Source: JABMMZ01 sp044357345
Lineage (GTDB): Bacteria > Bacteroidota > Bacteroidia > NS11-12g > UBA955
NCBI GenBank assembly: GCA_044357345.1
Contig: JBIKPR010000070.1
Location: forward strand, 1 to 12,621
Reading direction: 5' to 3'
DNA length: 12,621 nucleotides
The position numbers and the translations under genes are program-made. Below the pieces are notes generated by a model that was not told where the DNA came from, did no database searches, and worked only from the letters and a program-made list of their open reading frames with translations. Within the stretch, counting starts at the first letter, position 1. Every line of letters starts with the position of its first letter. Shown piece after piece: positions 6,491 through 12,621 of this stretch.

Positions 6491-9400
6491 TTAATCAGAA
6501 TTCACAAAATTGTTAACGGTCGCTGAAAGGTCTTTGTTTGTTTTCTCAAACTTAGCGGCCATATTGCTCAGGCCCCATTCTTTGGCAGATGCGGCAGCGC
6601 GGTCCATAAAGTCGAAGGCGTCTTTTGCCAAACCTCTCATGTAACGTGTTTTCTTGCTTCCAAAACGCAAGTAGTATTTAACTTCAGATTCGCTTGTAGC
6701 ATATACTTGACCTAAATTTTTACCCGCTTTTTCGTTATCGCCTATTTCATGCCAAATCATAGAAATATAGAATTTGGTTTGGCTAGGTGTGTGGTAAACA
6801 CTCTCTGGAATTTCGGTTTCGCATTTGTTTAATAAATTAGCGATTTTTGCTTTGTAAGCATCCATTAGCTCTTTATTGCCAGCAATAGTCAAAGCTGAAT
6901 CTGTGCGCTTAATTTCCATTATTTTATCTAGATAGTGGCCCGATAAAGTGATAAACAATTCTTGGTAAGCATATGGTCCAGTGGTTGCTTTGTCGTCCAA
7001 GAAGAAGTGTTTCTTTTCTTTCATTCCTGAATATTTAAACACCTTCATCAAGTTGTTGTATACCATCTCATCATCAATCTTACTGATGTTGTTTCTTGAG
7101 GCAGCAGATTTAATCGGTACCAATTGGTATGACAAACCTTTTCTTTCGAAATATGGCTCTAAGTTCATAAATCCATCACTACCAGACGTTGTGGTGAAAC
7201 ATATAGGACGCTTCCAACCATTAGCAGCATTTGTTGCAATTAGATCCAATAATACAAGATCACCTTTGTTCATGGCTCTTTTCGGGAAGTCGATTATGAT
7301 ATCATTTACAATACTAGCAGAATCACTTTCTTTTACCACACCAGCAGCAATAACAGCGGCTTTGTTTACTGATACTTTAAATTTGGTGTTGCTGTAATAT
7401 TGTGTTCTTTCTGAAGTCAATTGTTTGATATAAGTACTTAAATCGATAGGTGCGAAATCTTTACCAGCTGAATATTGGTAATAATCGTTAACACCAGAAG
7501 CCAAATCGCCTTTCTTTAAAGTTAACGGCAAAGGATCACTGTTGTATACTTTGGTTAATAATACTTGTGAATACCAATCGGTCGGCAATAAACTTTGGTT
7601 GATAATACGCACGTCGGTTCTAAAGCCTTCTACGTTTTGCGCATACCATAATGGGTATGTATCGTTGTCGCCATTGGTAAACAAGATTGCATTTGGAGGG
7701 CAAGACATCAAGCAGTTTTTAGCAAAGTCAATTCCAATATAACGTCCACTTCTGTCGTGGTCGTCCCATCCTTGAGAGCCCATTAAAGCTGGAGCAGACA
7801 AGGCAGCAACTGCAGCAATTGAAGCGGCAGCCATACCAGAAACTTTGGTTCTTAATTTATCCCATATAAACAACACGCCTAGTCCAATCCATATACAGAA
7901 TGTTTGGAAAGATCCTACAATTGAGTAATCCCTTTCACGTGGTTCGTATGGTGGTTGGTTCAAGAATATATTGATTAGAATACCCGTGAATACAAATAAT
8001 ACCATGGTAATAATGGCATCATTTTTACCCTTTTTGAAGTGGAACACCAAACCAATGATACCCAAGATTAATGGTATAAAAAAGAATTTGTTGCGGGCTT
8101 GGTTGTTTGCCAAATAAGCCGGCAATTCGGTTTGTGGTCCCAAACGCATAGCGTCTAAAAACTTGATACCACTTATCCAGTTACCGTCTATGTTTGAATT
8201 GAAATCATGTCCTTGTTGATCGTTTTGACGGCCTACAAAGTTCCACATGAAGTATCTTAAATACATATGGCCCATTTGATAGCTCATTAAGAAAGCAAGG
8301 TTATTGCTCATCTTAGGCTTCTCGGCTTTTAAAAATTTTATTTGCTCTTGAATTTCTGCCTTTTGCTTTGGATCTTCCGTTTGTGAGAGACTTTGCTCAG
8401 CATATTCAATCTGAGTGGCAACATCGCTCATATTACCCCAGCTGTAATAACCTTGTTCAGGCTTGTCTGCTGGACCCATTCTTGGAAAAAACGTGTAATC
8501 TGCATCGTTGTATACATACTCTTGCTTGATTCCGCTTTCTACATAGTTTGCAGAATCTTTTCTATAAGAAACTTTTCCTTCTTTAACATCAACTGGTTGT
8601 GCGTTAAAGTATGGGCCTTTGAACAATGGCCTATCACCATACTGTTCACGGTTGATATAACTCAATAAGTTTGAAGGCTCTTCAGGATTGTTCATGTCGA
8701 TGGCTGGGTTGTCCAATGAACGCACAACAACCATTGCATAACTTGAATATCCAAACAATACATAAGCCAAACATACAAAAGCCAAATTGGCCAAGTGGTT
8801 TGGTTTAACTTTTGCGAAATAGTAAATACCATAAGCAGTAGCGCCTACAAAAATTAAGATAGCAGCCAAACTACCTGAGTTGAATGGCAAGCCCATATCA
8901 TTCACAAACATAATGTCCAAAGAAGCCATCAATTGAGGCACACCTGGAATAATTGCTTTTTGAACGAAGAATAAAATACCCAATCCGATTAGGAAACTGT
9001 ATATAAACCCTTTTCTGGTGTGGGTGTAATGTTTGTAGTAGTATATGAACACAACTGCTGGTATAACCAACAAGTTCAATAAGTGGGTACCGATTGCCAA
9101 ACCAATTAGGTATGCAATTAAAACCAACCATTTATCAGCGTATTTGCTGTTGCTTTCTTCCCAACGCAGAGCAGCCCAGAAAGTTAATGCTGTAAAGAAC
9201 GAAGACATGGCGTAAACCTCTGCTTCAACTGCACTGAACCAAAATGAATCACTGAAAGTTAGGGCCAAAGCTGCAACGGCACCACTGGCGAAGATTGCAA
9301 TACGGCTGCCAGAACCAACTTCATCTTTAACCATCTTCTTAGCGAAGTGGGTGGTAATCCAAAATGTAAACAATACAGTAAATGCACTGCTAACAGCACT

Positions 9401-9640
9401 CATAAAGTTTACAGCTACTGAAACACCAGCAGGTTCAGAGGCGAACATGGCAAACAATCTGCCCAACAACAAGAACAAAGGTGCCCCTGGAGGATGCACA
9501 ACTTGCAATTTGTAAGAGGCTGAAATAAATTCACCACAGTCCCATAAACTCACAGAAGGTTCTAGTGTGAGGCTGTAAACCACCAATGCTACTAGGAACA
9601 TCAACCAACCCAAGAGGTTGTTTATCATTTTATAACTCAT
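6491..9640 (-). CDS. DUF2723 / TMEM260-like GT-C membrane protein, probable protein O-mannosyltransferase
   Basis: This 1049-residue polytopic membrane protein belongs to the DUF2723 family, related to human TMEM260, a protein O-mannosyltransferase with a GT-C fold. TM1 (about 10-27) is followed by SLWDCGEF (31-38), with the Asp34/Glu37 pair expected at the GT-C active site. VHPPGAPLF (48-56), AEVYAM (130-135) and GTHLLNL (174-180) follow, all typical of the family. Several helices run to about 297. A hydrophilic insert covers about 300-505, and more helices lie at about 508-610, with YEPRERDYS (555-563) between them. The soluble C-terminal part contains CPPNAILFTNGDNDTYPLWY (637-656) and a helical tail. 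In Bacteroidota a natural role is sugar transfer to exported proteins or envelope glycans; the donor and acceptor here are not known. The best upstream -7 candidate is TATTTTCG at 9672-9665, without a good TTG partner. A terminator follows the gene. Confidence 0.88.
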   Translation of the reverse strand: MSYKMINNLLGWLMFLVALVVYSLTLEPSVSLWDCGEFISASYKLQVVHPPGAPLFLLLGRLFAMFASEPAGVSVAVNFMSAVSSAFTVLFTFWITTHFAKKMVKDEVGSGSRIAIFASGAVAALALTFSDSFWFSAVEAEVYAMSSFFTALTFWAALRWEESNSKYADKWLVLIAYLIGLAIGTHLLNLLVIPAVVFIYYYKHYTHTRKGFIYSFLIGLGILFFVQKAIIPGVPQLMASLDIMFVNDMGLPFNSGSLAAILIFVGATAYGIYYFAKVKPNHLANLAFVCLAYVLFGYSSYAMVVVRSLDNPAIDMNNPEEPSNLLSYINREQYGDRPLFKGPYFNAQPVDVKEGKVSYRKDSANYVESGIKQEYVYNDADYTFFPRMGPADKPEQGYYSWGNMSDVATQIEYAEQSLSQTEDPKQKAEIQEQIKFLKAEKPKMSNNLAFLMSYQMGHMYLRYFMWNFVGRQNDQQGHDFNSNIDGNWISGIKFLDAMRLGPQTELPAYLANNQARNKFFFIPLILGIIGLVFHFKKGKNDAIITMVLFVFTGILINIFLNQPPYEPRERDYSIVGSFQTFCIWIGLGVLFIWDKLRTKVSGMAAASIAAVAALSAPALMGSQGWDDHDRSGRYIGIDFAKNCLMSCPPNAILFTNGDNDTYPLWYAQNVEGFRTDVRIINQSLLPTDWYSQVLLTKVYNSDPLPLTLKKGDLASGVNDYYQYSAGKDFAPIDLSTYIKQLTSERTQYYSNTKFKVSVNKAAVIAAGVVKESDSASIVNDIIIDFPKRAMNKGDLVLLDLIATNAANGWKRPICFTTTSGSDGFMNLEPYFERKGLSYQLVPIKSAASRNNISKIDDEMVYNNLMKVFKYSGMKEKKHFFLDDKATTGPYAYQELFITLSGHYLDKIMEIKRTDSALTIAGNKELMDAYKAKIANLLNKCETEIPESVYHTPSQTKFYISMIWHEIGDNEKAGKNLGQVYATSESEVKYYLRFGSKKTRYMRGLAKDAFDFMDRAAASAKEWGLSNMAAKFEKTNKDLSATVNNFVNSD

Positions 9641-9908
9641 AATATTTTTCAGAAAAAAACGAAGCGAAAATAGGTAAAATGATTTTGGAATAAAAATAAA
9701 ATCACGAAAGCCTCGGAGATAATTAGATAAAGAGCGTTTTTAAAGGGATTATGTTATGTAAAACAAAAGACAAAAACCCACAAATAAGGGCCTGAGGGTT
9801 CTATCGAAAGGTCAAAACAATAACAAGTTTGAAGTAATAAATTGGAATTTAAAATGCTGTGAATATATTTGTAGATTGAAGTAAAAATAAAATTATTTTT
9901 TTAACTCT
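9641..9908. other. Divergent intergenic region
   Basis: This AT-rich spacer separates the divergent DUF2723 gene and the repeat-protein gene. It contains one convincing plus-strand promoter (9842-9871) and a weak minus-strand -7 candidate at 9665-9672. I see no ORF, RNA gene or notable repeat. Confidence 0.6.
9842..9871 (+). promoter_or_regulatory. Bacteroidota-type promoter TTG-N19-TATATTTG
   Basis: TTG at 9842-9844 is followed after exactly 19 nt by TATATTTG at 9864-9871. This is a complete match to the known Bacteroidota primary-sigma promoter pattern (TTG, about 19 nt, TAnnTTTG). Transcription would begin a few bases after 9871 and leave an AU-rich leader of roughly 30 nt before the ATG at 9909. 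The leader has no Shine-Dalgarno sequence, which is usual for this phylum. Confidence 0.75.
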
Positions 9909-12621
9909 ATGTCCTTAAATATTCAACTAACTACCTCTGCAACTCAAATGCTTTACAAACATGCCAAGCATTTTGGGGCTTTATTTGTTCTCGCTTTTTA
10001 TATAAACTGCATTTCTGCACAAGAAACTTTTGTGGGTATGAGCACTGAAGGGGGTAAGGAATTTGGTTTAATTTTCTCGACCAATAACAATGGTGAACAG
10101 CAAAAAATTTTGCACCAATTTGATGGAGTATCTGGCGCATTTCCATATTATACCAATCTTTGCGAATCCAATTCAGGAAAATTGTATGGTTTGTGCAGCC
10201 AAGGTGGTCAATTCAATCTTGGGGTTTTATTTGAATACGACACGGTAAGCAATCAATCTAAAAAAATTATAGATTTTAATGGCGCTGGAAATGGAAGCAA
10301 TCCAAGAGGAAGCCTAATCGTAAGTCCCAATGGTAAATTATACGGTATGTGCAGTCAAGGTGGCAATAACAATTATGGTGTCTTATTTGAATACAATCCC
10401 TCAACAGATTCGTTTGTAATTAAGCACCATTTTGATGGAAACAATGGCCGCAACCCTTTTGGTAATTTAACTTACCACAGTTCAGGAAAGCTATACGGTC
10501 TGACCTACCAAGGTGGCAGCAGCAATGATGGCATATTGTTTGAATTTCTTTTGAGCAACGACTCATTTTACAAAAGACACGACTTTGATGGCAGCAACAC
10601 TGGCCGCAACCCTTTTGGAAGTCTCTTGCTTGCCGGCAATGGACTTATGTATGGCATGACCTATCAAGGAGGAGCCAATAACTTTGGCCTTGTTTTTAGT
10701 TTTGATCCGAGCACAAACGTTTTGAATCAAAAGATTGATTTTGATGGCAGCAATTCAGGGAGCAACCCATACAGCACCTTTGCTCAAGGAACGAATGGCA
10801 ATTTATATGCAATGACCTACCTCGGGGGTAGCAACAATTTAGGAACCCTATTTGAATACGATATTAGCAACAATACCATCAATAAAAAACTAGATTTTAA
10901 TGGGACAAATAATGGCAGAAATCCATTTGGAAATTTAACCCTAAAAAGCAACGGCATTTTTTATGCCCAAACCCCATACGGAGGCGCCAACAATGCAGGA
11001 ACTATTTTTACTTTTGACCCAAGCAACAACGCGTATTCTAAAAAATTAGACTTTAATTCAGGTGCCTCAGGTCGCTTGCCCTTTGGAAGCTTATTCTTGG
11101 CCTCAAACCAAACGTTTTATGGAATGACCTACCAAGGAGGGACGAGCAACTCAGGGGTTTTATTTCAATATAATCCCAACAATTCAAGCTACGTTAAAAA
11201 ACTAGATTTCAACAGTGCCATAAATGGAAGCAATCCTTATGGTGATTTGTGCTTGGCAAACAATCTAAAGCTTTATGGAATGACCTACCAAGGCGGCACC
11301 AAAAACGCAGGGGTTATCTTTGAATTTGACCCTAAAAAAAACAAATACACCAAAAAAGTAGATTTGGAATCTGCCAGCTATGGCAAAAATACCTACGGAG
11401 GTTTTGTACAGGCAAACAACGGGAAACTATACGGCATGACCTACCAAGGTGGAGCATCAGACTATGGAACTATTCTTGAATACGACCCCATAAATGACAC
11501 CTGCATAAAACGCCATGAATTTGACGGCAACAACGGACGAAATCCTTATGGAAATCTTATACAGGCAAACAACGGAAAACTATATGGATTATGTCCCTAT
11601 GGCGGGAATGAGGATTACGGGGTTTTGTTTGAATACAATGTCAACAACCATACTTTCTCAAAATTACTAGATTTCGATTCAAGCACAGGCACCAACCCTT
11701 TTGGAGACTTGATTCAAAGATCAAACACCAGCTTATTTGGATTAACTTATCAGGGTGGCGCTAACGATTATGGCGTTTTATTTGAATACAATATCAACAA
11801 CAATACAATAACAAAAAAAGTAGAATTTGATGGCAGTTCAAAAGGTGCATACCCGCAAGGAAGCTTATTGAAACAAGGCACTAAATTGTATGCGATGACC
11901 CAATTTGGAGGCACTAATAATGTTGGAGTGCTATTCGAATACAATACCCAAAGCAATGCGTTTAACAAACTATTCGATTTCAATTCAAGCAATGGCAAAA
12001 GCCCAAGTGGCAAACCGACTATCTCTAAGAATGGCAAAATATATGGCCTTACTCAAGTTGGGGGGAATCAAAACAATGGGGTACTTTTTGAATACAATTT
12101 AAATACGGACACATTAATAAAAAAGCTTGATTTTATAGGGGCAAATGGGAAAAGACCATTTGGTAGTTTAACCCGTTTTTGTTTGCCAAGTTATGATACA
12201 TTGGCACTTAGTGCTTGCGGTCAATATGTTTCACCCAGTAAAAAATACACCTGGACTGTTACTGGCAATTATTCAGACACCATCTCAGGCTTCACTGCAT
12301 GCGACAGCATCATCAATATCCAATTGCGTATCTTAAAGAGCAGCAGCTTCAATTACAATGCATCCGCTTGTGATAGTTTTATTGCCCCTAATGGCAAACT
12401 GTACACGAGTTCGGGCAACATAGTTTATACTATTCCAAACCGCGTAGGATGTGATAGTTTGATAAACATTCAATTAGAAATCTTAAACAGCAAGAGCAAT
12501 TTTCAGGTTAAAACCTGCAAGAACTATACTGCACCTGATGGCAAAATATACAATAAATCGGGAACCATAAGAGCTATAATCTCAAATGCAAAAGGCTGCG
12601 ACAGTGCCATTACCATTGATC
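9909..12621 (+). CDS. Secreted GloVer-type tandem-repeat protein with C-terminal CDS modules (3' end outside window)
   Basis: This open reading frame runs 904 codons without a stop to the window edge, so the protein is incomplete. A signal peptide covers about 1-37: a Lys/His-rich start, the hydrophobic core GALFVLAFYI, and likely cleavage after ISA before QETF. An alternative ATG at 9948 (Met14) would give a more standard 24-residue signal. Residues about 41-757 hold 14 tandem repeats of 51 or 52 residues, with the pattern LYGMTYQGG..N.GVLFEYDP followed by KKLDFDG..GRNPFGNL. This resembles the Gloeobacter/Verrucomicrobia (GloVer) repeat. Residues about 768 onward hold at least three Cys-containing modules ending in GCDS-like motifs, common in Bacteroidota surface proteins. 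A type IX secretion sorting domain is likely beyond the edge but is not seen. The protein is probably extracellular; its ligand or function is unknown. Repeat coding makes antisense ORFs here, which I ignore. Confidence 0.9.
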   Translation, partial: MSLNIQLTTSATQMLYKHAKHFGALFVLAFYINCISAQETFVGMSTEGGKEFGLIFSTNNNGEQQKILHQFDGVSGAFPYYTNLCESNSGKLYGLCSQGGQFNLGVLFEYDTVSNQSKKIIDFNGAGNGSNPRGSLIVSPNGKLYGMCSQGGNNNYGVLFEYNPSTDSFVIKHHFDGNNGRNPFGNLTYHSSGKLYGLTYQGGSSNDGILFEFLLSNDSFYKRHDFDGSNTGRNPFGSLLLAGNGLMYGMTYQGGANNFGLVFSFDPSTNVLNQKIDFDGSNSGSNPYSTFAQGTNGNLYAMTYLGGSNNLGTLFEYDISNNTINKKLDFNGTNNGRNPFGNLTLKSNGIFYAQTPYGGANNAGTIFTFDPSNNAYSKKLDFNSGASGRLPFGSLFLASNQTFYGMTYQGGTSNSGVLFQYNPNNSSYVKKLDFNSAINGSNPYGDLCLANNLKLYGMTYQGGTKNAGVIFEFDPKKNKYTKKVDLESASYGKNTYGGFVQANNGKLYGMTYQGGASDYGTILEYDPINDTCIKRHEFDGNNGRNPYGNLIQANNGKLYGLCPYGGNEDYGVLFEYNVNNHTFSKLLDFDSSTGTNPFGDLIQRSNTSLFGLTYQGGANDYGVLFEYNINNNTITKKVEFDGSSKGAYPQGSLLKQGTKLYAMTQFGGTNNVGVLFEYNTQSNAFNKLFDFNSSNGKSPSGKPTISKNGKIYGLTQVGGNQNNGVLFEYNLNTDTLIKKLDFIGANGKRPFGSLTRFCLPSYDTLALSACGQYVSPSKKYTWTVTGNYSDTISGFTACDSIINIQLRILKSSSFNYNASACDSFIAPNGKLYTSSGNIVYTIPNRVGCDSLINIQLEILNSKSNFQVKTCKNYTAPDGKIYNKSGTIRAIISNAKGCDSAITID
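10029..12180 (+). repeat. Fourteen in-frame 153/156-bp tandem repeats (GloVer region)
   Basis: Anchor codons for the LYG-like motif fall at 10029, 10182, 10338, 10491, 10647, 10803, 10959, 11115, 11271, 11427, 11580, 11733, 11886 and 12039. Every interval is 153 or 156 bp. Six successive intervals from 10491 to 11427 are 156, and the four that follow are all 153. The best-conserved units (for example at 11115, 11271 and 11427) share stretches such as ATGACCTACCAAGG, a sign of recent duplication or gene conversion. The first unit (VGMSTEGGKEFGLIF) is the most diverged. Confidence 0.9.
12201..12621 (+). repeat. C-terminal Cys/CDS modules of the repeat protein
   Basis: Three modules start with a Cys at 12216, 12369 and 12516, spaced 51 and 49 residues apart. 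Each has a P-S/N/D-x-K-x-Y segment, a small G-rich turn and, about 30 residues after the first Cys, a CDS motif (ACDSIINIQL, GCDSLINIQL, GCDSAITID). The paired cysteines could form one disulfide per module. The third module is cut by the window edge. The pattern is familiar from Bacteroidota adhesin-like proteins, where it often comes before a sorting domain. Confidence 0.8.

Noticed and set aside
6981..7397. A 138-codon plus-strand ORF opposite the DUF2723 gene
   Set aside because: It is fully antisense to a well-supported coding region, its translation shows no recognisable family, and no promoter box lies in front of it.
10008..10013. Lipoprotein signal (Cys34) in the repeat protein
   Set aside because: The residues before the Cys are Y-I-N, which do not fit a lipobox with a small residue at -1. 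A signal peptidase I site after ISA fits better.
9931..10146. A 71-codon minus-strand ORF near the start of the repeat protein
   Set aside because: It overlaps the signal-peptide and first-repeat coding sequence of the plus-strand gene and shows no domain or start signal.
11768..12037. An 89-codon minus-strand ORF in the repeat region
   Set aside because: It is a by-product of the repetitive plus-strand coding. Its own translation shows the mirrored repeat and no independent features.

Overview
The window looks like chromosomal DNA from a member of the Bacteroidota. The evidence is an AT-rich base composition, a RecA of Bacteroidota type, a DUF2723/TMEM260-like membrane protein, a Bacteroidota-style promoter (TTG-N19-TAnnTTTG), and a large secreted repeat protein with CDS-type C-terminal modules. 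Genus or species cannot be fixed from the sequence alone.

Layout: (1) 136-2490, minus strand, is an RND/MMPL-family exporter. It is divergent from (2) recA at 2789-3820, plus strand, which is closed by a good intrinsic terminator. (3) The gap 3821-4107 between the convergent recA and cyclophilin genes holds two copies of a compound palindromic repeat, the least explained element in the window. (4) Three minus-strand genes follow, in transcription order: a DUF2723/TMEM260-like protein (9640-6491), a terminator hairpin, an RlmB-type rRNA 2'-O-methyltransferase (6414-5668), and, 9 nt on, a secreted HEAT-cyclophilin (5658-4108). (5) From 9909 to the right edge, plus strand, runs a secreted protein of at least 904 residues. 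It has 14 tandem 51/52-residue GloVer-type repeats followed by Cys/CDS modules. It is open at its 3' end.

Most of the window is housekeeping or envelope function: recombination, ribosome modification, periplasmic folding, lipid or solute export, and probable protein O-glycosylation. The methyltransferase and cyclophilin genes are probably cotranscribed. The repeat protein stands alone behind its own promoter. No RNA gene, CRISPR array, insertion sequence or prophage gene was seen. I found no strong case for a new multi-gene system. The best leads are the compound palindromes downstream of recA and the very regular 14-repeat architecture of the surface protein.
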